64,000 nt of DNA, taken from NCBI RefSeq assembly GCF_002813755.1, contig NZ_CP018061.1, forward strand, positions 1,664,001 to 1,728,000, given 5' to 3'. Below are positions 1 to 12,373 of this stretch, in pieces. The position numbers were made by a program, and so were the translations under genes. The first letter of the stretch is position 1. Each line of letters starts with the position of its first letter. The notes below the pieces were generated by a model that did not search any database, was not told where the DNA came from, and saw only the letters and a program-made list of their open reading frames with translations. Origin of the DNA: Enterococcus mundtii (GTDB lineage Bacteria > Bacillota > Bacilli > Lactobacillales > Enterococcaceae).

Positions 1-601
1 TCAAGAAAGTGGCTAATCGATCAAACTCGCCACCACCTTCCCCCCATGATTTTCCATAAGGCCAAAGCATGCCGCTGTTCAATTCATTGCCTATCTGGAC
101 CATATCAGGATATACACCATTGTTTTTCATTTCTGTCAATACACTTTTCGTATAACCGTATAAGGCTGCATCAAGTTGCTCAAAGCTATAGTTTTCCCAT
201 GCTTTCGGAAGGTTTTGTTTGCCAGGGTCCACCCAGAAATCACTATAATGAAAATCAAGTAACACTTTCAATCCTAGGTTTTTCGCACGTTTCGCCAAAG
301 CAATCGTCGTGTTCAAATCATTCGTGCCTGCACCATATGAATTCCCTTGATCATCATAAGGATCTTGCCATAATCGCAAACGAACATAGTTGACGCCATT
401 GTTCTTTAGAATCTGTAATGCATCTTTTTTCACACCATTTTCGTAATACCCTGCACCAGATTTTTCCATATCCGCTAATATCGAGATATCTGCTCCACGT
501 ATCAATTCCTTTGCCTCCACTTGCTTTGTGCCTAATGCTACACTGACTAATGAAACAAATAATCCGACAACCAACACTCGCCAACCTTTTACTTTGTTCA
601 T
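1..601 (-). CDS. Secreted endo-beta-1,4-galactanase, GH53 (3' end cut by window)
   Basis: The visible 200 residues begin with a signal peptide: basic start, hydrophobic core at about 9-24, likely cleavage after VEA near residue 30. The mature part starts with GADIS and continues with the GH53 beta/alpha-barrel pattern (NYVRLRLWQDP at 71-81, LLDFHYSDFW at 114-123). The VQIGNELN segment holds the probable acid/base Glu173. GH53 enzymes cut beta-1,4-galactan or arabinogalactan into galacto-oligosaccharides outside the cell. The frame stays open to base 2, so the second catalytic Glu lies outside the window. The start follows an AAAGGAG site and lies 20 bases after the lacE stop, so it is probably the last visible gene of the lacG-lacF-lacE operon. 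Family call is firm; the exact substrate is inferred. Confidence 0.88.
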   Translation of the reverse strand, partial: MNKVKGWRVLVVGLFVSLVSVALGTKQVEAKELIRGADISILADMEKSGAGYYENGVKKDALQILKNNGVNYVRLRLWQDPYDDQGNSYGAGTNDLNTTIALAKRAKNLGLKVLLDFHYSDFWVDPGKQNLPKAWENYSFEQLDAALYGYTKSVLTEMKNNGVYPDMVQIGNELNSGMLWPYGKSWGEGGGEFDRLATFL

Positions 602-621
602 TTAACGATCTCTCCTTTGAT

Positions 622-2304
622 TTAAAATTGATCTAAAACAAACCGAACAGCTTTCTCAGGGTCTCTTGTCAAACCAATGTATTCTGCACCTTTTGTGGCA
701 ACCAATTTAATCCCTAAACGATCTGTGTCTTCCTTGATATCCTCATAGTAAGATTGGACTTGCGGAGCCAAAACGATCATATCAAAGTCTTCCATCATCT
801 CGTAATGAGAACCGTAAGCACCTGCTAAAGCACTGATTGGTGCATCAAATTCTTTTGCTCCTTCTTTTAAGGCATTTGCAAGCATAGCACTTGTACCTGC
901 ACCTGCACATAAAACTAATACATTGATTTCTTTTCCTGAATCAGCCAAAGAACTCGCTTCTGTTGCCAATACTTCATTCGTCGGAATCGTCACGGTCACT
1001 TTTGTTTCATTTTCTTGCATGGCTACTTGTTCTGCTTGTCGTGCTTCTTGTTCAACTAGCGTCGCATCATACGCCTTACAGAATGGGAAATAGATGGCAA
1101 AGTCGACGAGAATCAAAACTGCGGCTAATACAAACGCCAAAACCCCCATGCCAGTTCCTAAGACTAAACCAATCGGAGCTGGCGTTGCCCAAGGTAAGAC
1201 ATACATGAAACTATTCATTCCAAACACATCAACAAAAAACTTGAACAAGCAAACGTTTACAATCGGCGTCAATAAAAATGGAACAAAGAAATACGGATTC
1301 AAAATCATCGGTGCCGCAAACAACAACGGCTCATTTACTGCAAAGCTGACTGGAATAACTGAAGCTTTACCAACCGCTTTTAACTGTTTGGATTTTGCAA
1401 ATAGCAAAAAGATAAACGGAACGACTAAAGTCGCACCTGTTCCACCCATCGTTCCGACAAAATTCCCTAAACCAACAGTCAATACATGTGAAGCTTGTTC
1501 CCCAGAATTGAACAGTTGTAAATTGGTTTCGACATTCGCATAAATGATCGCTGCAATCGCTGGTTCAACAATCGATGGACCATGGACACCAACAAACCAG
1601 AAAAATGCCATAGCACCCCAGATCACGGCTATCCCCAAATAGCCATCTGCTGCTGTAAATAGTGGTTGCATTAAAGTGATGATGGCTTCTGCAAAAGAGA
1701 TGCCAAAAAGACTACGTGCAGCTAAGTCGACCAACACGGCGGCAAAGACAGAAAATGAAAATGGAAAAATATCGCGGAACGTTTGAGAAATTGTTCCTGG
1801 TACTTCTTTTGGCATCTTGATCGTAATATCTTTTCGTACACAAAACTTATAAATGTTTACAGTAATAAATGCAGCGATGAACGAAGCAAGCAACCCTTTC
1901 GTTCCCATATATTCTGTTGAAAAACCACCTTCGATCGGTGAAACACTCAACAATAAGAAACTAACTAAAGAAGCAAGCATTACCGATGTAGTATTGATGA
2001 TTTTATTTTTCGGCATTCTCCGATTCATCGATTCAGCTAAACAGCGTGCAGTAGTTGTAGAAACTAATATGCCTACGACCCCCATCGAATAATTGTAGAT
2101 TTTCCACAACCAGGTCGATACTCCTTCTGGCCATTGAAAACCAAAAATCTCAGGAACTGCCGCAATCAAAATAAAGATACTTGAAAATAAAATTGCTGGC
2201 ATAGCCGTCAAGAATCCATCTCTGACCGCACCTAAGTAAATGTTACGTGAGATTTTTTCAAAGATCGGTTTGCCTTTTTCAATTTGCTTGATGATCCCAT
2301 TCAT
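622..2304 (-). CDS. lacE: PTS lactose/cellobiose-type EIICB permease (LacE-like)
   Basis: A fusion of a membrane EIIC domain (residues about 1-440, many hydrophobic segments, FVGVHGPSIVEP motif) and a cytoplasmic EIIB domain (about 455-560). The EIIB phospho-cysteine is Cys466 in VLVLCAGAGTS. The protein imports and phosphorylates lactose-type beta-galactosides, taking phosphate from LacF. The length of 560 residues fits lactococcal and enterococcal LacE. The ATG at 2304 was chosen because AGGAG lies 8 bases upstream; the GTG at 2313 is too close to that site. It follows lacF by 18 bases and precedes the GH53 galactanase, so the natural substrate may be galactobiose or galacto-oligosaccharides rather than milk lactose (inference). 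Confidence 0.9.
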   Translation of the reverse strand: MNGIIKQIEKGKPIFEKISRNIYLGAVRDGFLTAMPAILFSSIFILIAAVPEIFGFQWPEGVSTWLWKIYNYSMGVVGILVSTTTARCLAESMNRRMPKNKIINTTSVMLASLVSFLLLSVSPIEGGFSTEYMGTKGLLASFIAAFITVNIYKFCVRKDITIKMPKEVPGTISQTFRDIFPFSFSVFAAVLVDLAARSLFGISFAEAIITLMQPLFTAADGYLGIAVIWGAMAFFWFVGVHGPSIVEPAIAAIIYANVETNLQLFNSGEQASHVLTVGLGNFVGTMGGTGATLVVPFIFLLFAKSKQLKAVGKASVIPVSFAVNEPLLFAAPMILNPYFFVPFLLTPIVNVCLFKFFVDVFGMNSFMYVLPWATPAPIGLVLGTGMGVLAFVLAAVLILVDFAIYFPFCKAYDATLVEQEARQAEQVAMQENETKVTVTIPTNEVLATEASSLADSGKEINVLVLCAGAGTSAMLANALKEGAKEFDAPISALAGAYGSHYEMMEDFDMIVLAPQVQSYYEDIKEDTDRLGIKLVATKGAEYIGLTRDPEKAVRFVLDQF

Positions 2305-2322
2305 GCTTTTCACTCCTAGTGA

Positions 2323-2634
2323 TTATTTGTTTTTATATAACTCAATGAAATCTTGGATCAAATCTCTTAGCAATAAAGTAGTCATCAAGTGATCTTGTCC
2401 ATGGATAAAAATAAATCCCATATCCATATCTTTTCCTGAAGCCTCTTCTGCTAAGATCTTTGTTTGCGAATTATGGGCTAATGTCAAATTCTCATCTGCA
2501 TCCTTCAAGGCTTCTTCCACACGATCAAATTTTCCTTGACGGACTTCTCTTAATAATGTGAGTAACGTACTACGTGCATCCCCTGAATAAGCCACGATCT
2601 CAAAACCTAACATTTGCAATTCTTCTTTATTCAT
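2323..2634 (-). CDS. lacF: PTS lactose-type EIIA component (LacF-like)
   Basis: A 103-residue soluble all-helical PTS EIIA of the lactose/chitobiose type. The phosphoryl-accepting His78 lies in FIFIHGQDHLM and a conserved Asp81 follows. It passes phosphate from HPr to the EIIB domain of LacE, as a trimer in known family members. The start ATG at 2634 has a GGAGG site 8 bases upstream; the frame is open further upstream into lacG, but that extension has no ribosome site. It lies 16 bases after the lacG stop, consistent with translation from one operon transcript. Confidence 0.92.
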   Translation of the reverse strand: MNKEELQMLGFEIVAYSGDARSTLLTLLREVRQGKFDRVEEALKDADENLTLAHNSQTKILAEEASGKDMDMGFIFIHGQDHLMTTLLLRDLIQDFIELYKNK

Positions 2635-2650
2635 CTTCCATTCCTCCAAC

Positions 2651-4119
<1,469 letters not shown>

Positions 4120-4124
<5 letters not shown>

Positions 4125-4230
4125 CAAAAACAAACAAATTCAATCAATAAATTGCATTTATTTGAAATAAAAGGGGGGATTGTTTGTTTAGGTTGATTAT
4201 TTTTGTTTGCATGTGTTTGTTTTTGTTGAC
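4120..4230. promoter_or_regulatory. Inverted pair of 16-base operator candidates between divergent promoters
   Basis: GTTTGTTTTTGTTGAC occurs on the plus strand at 4215-4230 and, identical but inverted, at 4120-4135. Each copy ends in the -35 TTGAC of the divergent promoter it overlaps. Further TTTGTTT half-motifs lie between them near 4181-4210. DeoR-family sugar regulators are known to bind repeated sites of this kind; assignment to the adjacent regulator is inference. Confidence 0.65.
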
Positions 4231-4254
4231 CTCCATTCTATTCTATGGTAGATT
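4226..4254 (+). promoter_or_regulatory. Promoter of the DeoR-type regulator gene
   Basis: TTGACC (4226-4231) and TAGATT (4249-4254) are 17 bases apart, 24 bases before the start codon of the regulator. The -35 is embedded in the 16-base operator candidate, suggesting autoregulation. Confidence 0.7.
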
Positions 4255-4277
4255 ATTTGTGAATTGGGAGTGATTAG

Positions 4278-5054
4278 ATGTTAAAAAGAGAGCGCTTACT
4301 AACAATTAGTGAGATGGTGAATAAAAAAGGGATTTTAACGGTCAGTGAGATCATCGAACAATTGAATGTCTCTGATATGACCGTTCGTCGAGATTTGGAT
4401 GAGCTAGAAAAGTCAGGAAAATTATTGCGTATCCATGGTGGGGCCCAAAGTCTTACCTATACCCTCGACCAAGAATTATCACATACAGAAAAATCAGTCA
4501 TGCAAATCAAAGAAAAGCAACAGATTGCGGCAACAGCTGCACAGTTGATCAATGAAGGTGATACAGTCTTTTTGGGTCCAGGAACGACGATCGAGTTATT
4601 AGCTTCTCACTTGATCCACAGAAAACTGCGGATCATTACGAATAATTATGCCGTTTTTGAAGTGTTAGCCCAAGCAGAAGTTCCCGAAATTTTGTTGATC
4701 GGTGGCGACTTTCGAAAAAACACTGGTGCATTTGTCGGCCCCATCACCAACGATAACCTCAGAAAACTGAAGTTCACCAAATCATTTATCAGCGCTAACG
4801 GTGTGCATAATGAAGCAATCTCAACCTATAGTACCGAAGAAGGTGAAGCTCAACAAATTGCCTTGAACCATTCGAAAAATAAATACTTATTAGTGGATCA
4901 CCAAAAATTTAATCGCGATGACTTTTATATCTTTTATCAATTACATGATTTTGATTTACTGATTACTGATCCACACATCAAACCACATGTGAAAGATCAT
5001 TATTCGCAATATGTCCAAATAAAATTAGCGGAATCGCTAGAAAATGAACTTTAG
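4278..5054 (+). CDS. DeoR-family transcriptional regulator (LacR-like repressor)
   Basis: The 258-residue protein has an N-terminal winged helix-turn-helix (residues about 5-57, with VSDMTVRRDLDELEKSGKL, the classic DeoR signature) and a C-terminal DeoR sugar-phosphate sensor domain (about 75-235, with the IITNN and IGGDFR segments). Members of the family repress sugar operons and are released by a phosphosugar. It is divergent from lacG and shares an operator-like box with it, so it probably controls the galactoside operon. The start has a GGGAG site. The effector cannot be read from the sequence; tagatose-6-phosphate is the ligand for lactococcal LacR. Confidence 0.85.
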   Translation: MLKRERLLTISEMVNKKGILTVSEIIEQLNVSDMTVRRDLDELEKSGKLLRIHGGAQSLTYTLDQELSHTEKSVMQIKEKQQIAATAAQLINEGDTVFLGPGTTIELLASHLIHRKLRIITNNYAVFEVLAQAEVPEILLIGGDFRKNTGAFVGPITNDNLRKLKFTKSFISANGVHNEAISTYSTEEGEAQQIALNHSKNKYLLVDHQKFNRDDFYIFYQLHDFDLLITDPHIKPHVKDHYSQYVQIKLAESLENEL

Positions 5055-5064
5055 GAGTGAACGT

Positions 5065-5763
5065 ATGAAAGGAATTATTTTTGATTTTAACGGGACGATG
5101 TTCCAAGACTCCCATTTACATGAAGCGGCTTGGGTCCAAATGATCCATCATTATTCTAAAAAAGAGCTTTCTGATGAAGACATTGTTAAAAATATCCATG
5201 GACGTACCAATAGTGAGATATTGAATTATTTTATCTCCCCTACTTTATCGAAAGAAGAAGTCGAGAAACTATCAAACGAGAAAGAGGCATATTATCGCAC
5301 TCTTTGCTTAGAAAAACCGGATGATTTAATGCTGACGCAGGGATTGATCGGTACTTTGGACATATTAAAAGAGGAAAACATCCCGATCACGATCGCTACA
5401 GCTACAGTCAAAGATAACGTTGAATTTTATTTTGAGATTTTTGATTTAGTAAGATGGTTTGAATTTGATCAAGTCGTTTACGATGATAATACTTTCCCAG
5501 GTAAACCACAACCTGATATCTTTATCAAAGCCGCACAAAAATTAGCTCTTGAACCAAAAGATTGCTTGGTCATTGAAGATGCTTATTCTGGACTTTTAGC
5601 AGCCAAGCGTGCAAATATCGGTACGATCATCGCCATTGATCCATTTGGGAAAAATCGCCAGTTATTCTCCAATCAAGAACTAAGAAAAGATGGTGTGATA
5701 GAGAATTTTGATGATTTCTATCTCAATTTCTTCTCCACTGCAACTTCATCAAAAAAAAGATAG
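5065..5763 (+). CDS. HAD-superfamily hydrolase, beta-phosphoglucomutase-like
   Basis: A 232-residue HAD phosphatase of the beta-PGM-like subclass. Motif I is FDFNGTMFQDS near residues 5-15, where the usual acid/base Asp after the nucleophile (DxDGT) is replaced by Asn (DFNGT). Motif II lies around TIATATV, and motif III plus motif IV are seen in GKPQPDIF and VIEDAYSGLLAA. The nucleophile Asp is kept. The ATG at 5065 was chosen for GGAG 8 bases upstream; it overlaps nothing and starts 10 bases after the regulator stop, so both are probably one operon. The substrate is unknown; a sugar phosphate linked to galactoside use is plausible. The Asp-to-Asn change also occurs in some HAD phosphatases and could reduce mutase activity. 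Confidence 0.75.
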   Translation: MKGIIFDFNGTMFQDSHLHEAAWVQMIHHYSKKELSDEDIVKNIHGRTNSEILNYFISPTLSKEEVEKLSNEKEAYYRTLCLEKPDDLMLTQGLIGTLDILKEENIPITIATATVKDNVEFYFEIFDLVRWFEFDQVVYDDNTFPGKPQPDIFIKAAQKLALEPKDCLVIEDAYSGLLAAKRANIGTIIAIDPFGKNRQLFSNQELRKDGVIENFDDFYLNFFSTATSSKKR

Positions 5764-5786
5764 ACGTATGATCGTCTATCTTTTTT
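5753..5786. terminator. Bidirectional terminator between HAD gene and dnaJ
   Basis: The hairpin AGATAGACG-TATGAT-CGTCTATCT is flanked by A-runs on the left and T-runs on the right, serving both convergent genes. The stop codon of the HAD gene lies in its left arm. Confidence 0.85.
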
Positions 5787-5790
5787 GTAT

Positions 5791-6957
5791 TTATTTACGT
5801 TTTTTTCCGCCAAACGCATCTTTTACTTTATCAAAAAAACCATCTTCTTGTTGCTCTTGAACATGCATGCCGCCTGCTTTAGCAAATGCGCGTAAAGCTT
5901 CACGCTGTTCTTCATTGAGGTTTTTAGGTGTAATCAATTTCACACGCACATGTTGGTCCCCTGTAGACCCACCACGTAAACGTGGCGCTCCTTTACCACG
6001 TAAACGGAAGTTCGTTCCCGTTTGCGTACCAGCAGGGATTTTCAATTTGACATCCCCATGAACGGTTGGCACTTGTACTTCATCACCCAGCGCTGCTTGC
6101 ACGAAGCTTAATGGTAACTCATAATAGATCTCAGAACCATCGCGATCGAAGATATCACTTTCTTCTACTCGGAAGACCACATATAGATCTCCGAATGGAC
6201 CACCATTCTCGCCTGCTTCACCTTGTCCTGCTAAGCGCATTTGTTGTCCTTCTTCCACACCGGCTGGTACATTCACTTTGACCGTATGTGCTTTCTTCTC
6301 ATGACCAGAGCCATGACAAGTCGGACATGGTTCTTTGATTTCTTTCCCAGTGCCTCGACATACATCACAAGTTTGACGGCTCATCACACGACCAAGTGGT
6401 GTTTGACGTTCCACATTGATCGTTCCAGAACCATGACATTTATGACAAGTCGTCGGTTGTGTTCCTGGTTTTGCACCATTTCCGCTACACGTGTGACAAA
6501 TTTCTTCACGATTGTATTTGATTTCTTTTTCTACCCCAAAGATTGCTTCTTCGAAGGATAAATTGACTGTATATTGTAGATCTGATCCTTGACGAGGGGC
6601 ATTTGGATCAACAGATCTTCCACCACCGCCAAAAAACGAATCAAAAATATCTTCAAATCCACCAAAGCCAGCTCCACCACCGGAGAAGCCGCCAAAGCCA
6701 CCAAAGCCGCCGCCACCAGCGCCATAATTAGGATCAGTTCCGGCATGTCCGTATTGATCGTAAGCCGCACGTTTTTGTGGATCACTTAAAATCTCATAAG
6801 CCTCGGAAACTTCTTTGAATTTTTCATCAGCATCAGGCTCTTTATTGATATCTGGATGGTATTTCTTTGATAACTTTCGATAAGCTTTTTTTATTTCGTC
6901 TTCTGAAGCTCCCTTTGACAGCCCCAAGACTTCGTAATAATCACGTTTTGTTGCCAT
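5791..6957 (-). CDS. dnaJ: Chaperone DnaJ (Hsp40)
   Basis: A 388-residue type I DnaJ. It has a J-domain with the HPD motif near residue 35, a Gly/Phe-rich linker (about 75-120), a zinc domain with four CxxCxGxG-type repeats (about 150-225), and C-terminal peptide-binding domains. It stimulates DnaK ATPase and delivers clients. The start has AGGAGG-like sequence upstream. It is the last gene of the hrcA-grpE-dnaK-dnaJ cluster, 355 bases after dnaK, with a strong stem-loop in the gap. Confidence 0.98.
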   Translation of the reverse strand: MATKRDYYEVLGLSKGASEDEIKKAYRKLSKKYHPDINKEPDADEKFKEVSEAYEILSDPQKRAAYDQYGHAGTDPNYGAGGGGFGGFGGFSGGGAGFGGFEDIFDSFFGGGGRSVDPNAPRQGSDLQYTVNLSFEEAIFGVEKEIKYNREEICHTCSGNGAKPGTQPTTCHKCHGSGTINVERQTPLGRVMSRQTCDVCRGTGKEIKEPCPTCHGSGHEKKAHTVKVNVPAGVEEGQQMRLAGQGEAGENGGPFGDLYVVFRVEESDIFDRDGSEIYYELPLSFVQAALGDEVQVPTVHGDVKLKIPAGTQTGTNFRLRGKGAPRLRGGSTGDQHVRVKLITPKNLNEEQREALRAFAKAGGMHVQEQQEDGFFDKVKDAFGGKKRK

Positions 6958-7312
6958 AGGCTTTCCTCCTATTGGTTCTCTTCATTTCCACGTCGTTTGT
7001 TATCATATCACACTTTGATCGAAACAAAAACCGGAAATTTCGAAGTATCGACTAAAGAAGAAAAAATCGATCATTGATTTCTATGGCACAAAGAAAAGAT
7101 AACATTTCTCTTCTTGATCCAAAGAAAAATCATAACTGATGACTTGTTACTTTACTCTAGTGATGCTTCTAAACTGCATAAAATAAAGTGATACAAGATT
7201 ATTCCCTCGGAAATAAGCCGAAGAATCGCGAAAATATGAGAAGCTATTTTCGAATTCTTCGGCTTATTCTAAAGCGGGACTTGATCTCTTTAAGTGAAAC
7301 TAAATGAACTGA
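6958..7312. other. dnaK-dnaJ intergenic region (355 bases)
   Basis: No gene is visible here. It holds a 15-base-pair perfect stem-loop (7212-7268) and AT-rich sequence ahead of dnaJ. No CIRCE element is seen, so dnaJ heat control would come by readthrough or from an unrecognised promoter. Confidence 0.5.
7212..7268. terminator. Strong stem-loop after dnaK without U-tract
   Basis: The arms AATAAGCCGAAGAAT (7212-7226) and its exact complement (7254-7268) enclose a 27-base loop that has a further inner pairing (CGAAAATA/TATTTTCG). No T-run follows on either strand, so it may be an mRNA-processing or stability element rather than a simple terminator. Confidence 0.6.
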
Positions 7313-9160
<1,848 letters not shown>

Positions 9161-9196
9161 TTATTACTAAGTTGTTGTTTCTATTCCATCATGACT

Positions 9197-9745
9197 TTAT
9201 TGCGCAACGATAACCATTGTCGGTCTCAATACGCGGTCATGTAATTTATAGCCTTCTTGTAACACTTCAACGATCGTATCAGCAGGTAATTCATCTGTTG
9301 CTGGTACGGTCTGAACTGCTTGATGCAATGTCGGATCAAAAGGTTCACCTTTTGCAGGGATTTTTTCGATCCCTTCTTCCTTCAATGCATGTTTCAAACT
9401 TTCAAGAACCATCTCGACACCTTTTTTCAAACTTGCACCTTGCTCATCCGATACTTCTGTTGCTAAAGCACGTTCTAAGTTGTCGATCGAAGGTAATAAT
9501 TTTTTGGCTAAATCTTGCGAACGATATTTTTGCAATTGCTCTCGTTCGTTTTTACCACGATTTGCCATATTAGCGATTTCTGCTCTCGCACGCAAAAACT
9601 TGTCTTCCATTTCATCAAATTCAGCTTGGAGATTTGCAAGTTCGTTTGCTTCTTCTTCCACTTCTGAGACTTCCACTTCTTCCGTTTCTGGATCTAGCTG
9701 CGTATCATTCAATTCCTGATCTAATTCTTCATGGTTTTCTTTCAT
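9197..9745 (-). CDS. grpE: Nucleotide exchange factor GrpE
   Basis: The 182-residue protein has an acidic N-terminal tail, a long coiled coil (about residues 25-95) and the C-terminal beta-domain ([33 protein letters not shown]). It releases ADP from DnaK and acts as a dimer. AAAGGA lies 12 bases before the start. It sits between hrcA and dnaK, 54 bases before dnaK. Confidence 0.97.
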   Translation of the reverse strand: MKENHEELDQELNDTQLDPETEEVEVSEVEEEANELANLQAEFDEMEDKFLRARAEIANMANRGKNEREQLQKYRSQDLAKKLLPSIDNLERALATEVSDEQGASLKKGVEMVLESLKHALKEEGIEKIPAKGEPFDPTLHQAVQTVPATDELPADTIVEVLQEGYKLHDRVLRPTMVIVAQ

Positions 9746-9824
9746 GATGCAGTCTTCCTTTCATTATTCAGTCAGATGCTTGATTGCTCAAATCGAAAAA
9801 ACGATCAGTCACTTTTGTGATTGT

Positions 9825-10868
9825 TCAAAAATCCGAGCGATCAAGTGTGCGATAATAATCAGCGAGTTTGTGCGCCAATTCTTTTCGATAGACATCGACA
9901 AGGCCTAACATTTTGGAATATGGCATACTAGTTGGTCCTAGCAATGCGATGGTTCCACGTCCATGGCCGACGATTTCATAACTCGCTTGGATCATACTCA
10001 TATTTTGCAATAGGTCATTGCCTATTTCCGAACCGATTTTGATATGTATCTTGCTATCCATCGGTACGATCATCTGTGTCAGTTCATAGGAATCTGTCAT
10101 AAATGAAAACATTGACTTGAACTGATCCACATCTTGCAACGGTTCATAATCCAATAAGTTCATTTGGCCACTCACATAAACTTTATCCTCAAACGCATGA
10201 CTCAAAACCGTATCAAAGAGACTAGACATCCCTTCCGTTGTTTGAAAATATTTATGCAAGATCATCGGGATCTCCGTGCGTAATTTGTTGTATACCGTCA
10301 CTAACGGATCTCCTACCAAACGGTCATTGACAATACGAACCATTTTTTCTAAGTCCTGACTACCTAAGTTTTCAGGAAGAGTAAAAACCTGACTTTCAAC
10401 GTTCCCATTGTCAGTCACAACGATCGCAATGACCTGACGACTATTCAATGGCACGATGCGAAAACCGGTCAAACGGCGATCTTTAATCTCGGGTCCTAAC
10501 GAAAAAGTAGTGTAACTAGTCAACTCAGATAAAATCTCAGCTGATTGTTTGATGATTTCGTTGATTTCATGGAATTCCTTGTTTAAAGACTGTCGAATTT
10601 GGTGCAAATCATCATTTGCTACACGAGCAGGTCGTAACAGATGATCCACATAATAACGATAACCTAGCGCAGACGGTATACGTCCAGAAGAAGAATGTGT
10701 CTTTAAAAGTAGACCTTCATCCTCTAAAGCTTTCATATCATTACGGATCGTCGCTGGACTTGCCTCGACTCCTTCCGCCATTAACGTTTTGGAACCAACG
10801 GGCACCCCACTACTCGTATAGTTTTGGATGATCAGACGTAAAATATCACTTTGTCGCTGTGTTAACAT
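9825..10868 (-). CDS. hrcA: Heat-inducible repressor HrcA
   Basis: This 347-residue protein begins MLTQRQSDILRLII with a winged helix domain (about 1-70; ASPATIRNDMKALEDEGLL) and continues with the HrcA GAF-like domain. It binds CIRCE elements and represses the operon until unfolded protein titrates GroEL, as known for Bacillus. The ATG at 10868 was chosen because AGAGG lies 8 bases upstream; a GTG three codons earlier overlaps the ribosome site. It is the first gene of the heat-shock operon, with a promoter and two CIRCE elements upstream. Confidence 0.96.
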   Translation of the reverse strand: MLTQRQSDILRLIIQNYTSSGVPVGSKTLMAEGVEASPATIRNDMKALEDEGLLLKTHSSSGRIPSALGYRYYVDHLLRPARVANDDLHQIRQSLNKEFHEINEIIKQSAEILSELTSYTTFSLGPEIKDRRLTGFRIVPLNSRQVIAIVVTDNGNVESQVFTLPENLGSQDLEKMVRIVNDRLVGDPLVTVYNKLRTEIPMILHKYFQTTEGMSSLFDTVLSHAFEDKVYVSGQMNLLDYEPLQDVDQFKSMFSFMTDSYELTQMIVPMDSKIHIKIGSEIGNDLLQNMSMIQASYEIVGHGRGTIALLGPTSMPYSKMLGLVDVYRKELAHKLADYYRTLDRSDF

Positions 10869-10883
10869 CTTTCTCACCTCTCA

Positions 10884-10910
10884 TTAGCACTCTTAGCTTC
10901 TAAGTGCTAA
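10884..10910. promoter_or_regulatory. CIRCE operator 1 (one mismatch)
   Basis: TTAGCACTC, nine bases, AAGTGCTAA. It matches the CIRCE consensus except the first base of the right arm. It lies between the -10 box and the hrcA start, so it is in the 5' leader. Confidence 0.93.
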
Positions 10911-10920
10911 CCCACTTATA

Positions 10921-10949
10921 AATATAGCAAGAAGACTAAAAAGTGTCAA
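10921..10949 (-). promoter_or_regulatory. hrcA promoter
   Basis: On the minus strand TTGACA (10949-10944) and TATATT (10926-10921) are 17 bases apart. The promoter is sandwiched between the two CIRCE elements. Confidence 0.9.
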
Positions 10950-10967
10950 GGAAAAGAACCCACTTTT

Positions 10968-10994
10968 TTAGCACTCTTACATCGAGAGTGCTAA
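10968..10994. promoter_or_regulatory. CIRCE operator 2 (perfect)
   Basis: TTAGCACTC-N9-GAGTGCTAA, a perfect CIRCE, lies about 18 bases upstream of the -35 box of the hrcA promoter. Two HrcA sites flanking a promoter suggest tight repression. Confidence 0.96.
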
Positions 10995-11101
10995 TCAATT
11001 GTCAAATTGCTTAAAATAGCGTCATATCAGGCATTTGATCATAAAAAACTTGATTAAAATCGTTTTTTTATTTCGTTGTTATAAAAAATTTAAACAATCA
11101 T

Positions 11102-12283
11102 TCAGTCGTTTACCAAGTCCTTATCCAATAAAAAACGTTCGAAGACATTATTCCCCAAAAAAGTTCCTTTTTTTGTCAAATATACTCGGTCTTCTTCATT
11201 CACTAACAGCTCTTCTGCTACTAACTCATCCAGGACAGATTGATACAACGATTCAATCGATTGACCATAACGCTGTAAAAAGTGTTGCTTCTCAATGCCC
11301 ACCTTTTTTCTTAAACCAAGAAACATCTCTTCCTCGATTTGATTCTTACGAGATAACTCTTCACGTTCTAATACTGGTAGCTCACCTTCACGTAACGGAC
11401 GCAAATAATGTTGGATCGGCCCTTTATTTCGATATCGCGTATGATCCAGATAGCCACTTGCTCCTGCGCCAAAACCGAAATAGTGATCATTATTCCAATA
11501 CATCAAATTGTGTTGGGATTCATGACCAGCTAAACCAAAGTTACTGATCTCATATTGACGACGTTGATGTTTTTCCATCGCCGCAATCGTTTCTTCAAAC
11601 ATCCGTGTCTCCGTCTCTTGATCTGGCAACTGCAACCGTCCTTGTCGAACCCAATTCATGAACATCGTTTTATTCTCTAAAATCAATGAATAAAGAGAAT
11701 AATGAGGCAAGTCTAAGGCTAATGCCCGCTCTAACGTATCAAGATAGCCTTCTAATGTCTGTCCAGGTAATGCATAGATTAAATCAATGCTGACATTTGA
11801 GAAATTTTCCGCCTCTAAAAATCGCATCGTTTCATAGACATCTTCCGCCGTATGTTTTCGACCAATTTTCTTTAATAAGCGATTATCAAAGGTCTGGACC
11901 CCCATCGATAAACGATTGACCCCATAATTCTTCATTACTTGTAGCTTTTCCCTTGTCAAATCACCAGGATTCGCTTCCACCGTAAACTCTTTTCCTTCAT
12001 TAAAAGGTAAGATCTCTCTGGCACCAGACAATAGTCGATCGAGCTGCTTAGCCGCTAAAGAAGTCGGCGTTCCACCACCCACATACAGTGTCTCCAATTC
12101 ATTCACCGGACGACACTCCATCATGATCGCCATTTCCTTTAGTAGCATTTCGACATACTCATCCACTGGTTGACCTTCTAGAAACACTTTATTGAAGTCA
12201 CAGTAATAACAGATATGTTCACAAAATGGAATATGGATATAAGCAGAAACCTTATGTTCTGCGGATTTGTTTGTTTCTTTCAT
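11102..12283 (-). CDS. hemW: Radical SAM heme chaperone HemW-like protein
   Basis: The 393-residue protein has the radical-SAM cluster motif CX3CX2C (CEHICYYC near residues 21-28), followed by GGGTPTSL and the HemN/HemW C-terminal domain. HemW proteins bind a 4Fe-4S cluster and heme; unlike true HemN they lack coproporphyrinogen oxidase activity. The start ATG has AAGGAG 11 bases upstream. It lies upstream of hrcA in the same direction. Its upstream flank is an insertion hotspot: fragments resembling its first codons and leader recur 9-10 kb away. Confidence 0.9.
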   Translation of the reverse strand: MKETNKSAEHKVSAYIHIPFCEHICYYCDFNKVFLEGQPVDEYVEMLLKEMAIMMECRPVNELETLYVGGGTPTSLAAKQLDRLLSGAREILPFNEGKEFTVEANPGDLTREKLQVMKNYGVNRLSMGVQTFDNRLLKKIGRKHTAEDVYETMRFLEAENFSNVSIDLIYALPGQTLEGYLDTLERALALDLPHYSLYSLILENKTMFMNWVRQGRLQLPDQETETRMFEETIAAMEKHQRRQYEISNFGLAGHESQHNLMYWNNDHYFGFGAGASGYLDHTRYRNKGPIQHYLRPLREGELPVLEREELSRKNQIEEEMFLGLRKKVGIEKQHFLQRYGQSIESLYQSVLDELVAEELLVNEEDRVYLTKKGTFLGNNVFERFLLDKDLVND

Positions 12284-12351
12284 TGTTTTTTCTTTCTCCT
12301 TACGTCAAAAAGTCGTACCGCTTTTCGACCACTCTTATATACGCATACTAA
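12281..12351. repeat. Island boundary repeat, copy A (hemW leader)
   Basis: The 56 bases 12281-12336 recur at 22339-22394 with 51 identities. The 20 bases CTCTTATATACGCATACTAA (12332-12351) recur exactly at 22509-22528. Copy A directly abuts the hemW start, next to an integrase C-terminal remnant, so it is a candidate attachment-site boundary. Confidence 0.7.
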
Positions 12352-12373
12352 ACGTATTTAACAAACAAATCCA

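Noticed and set aside
354..584. 76-codon minus-strand frame overlapping the galactanase gene
   Set aside because: It is out of frame with the GH53 reading frame, which has a signal peptide, ribosome site and family motifs over the same bases.
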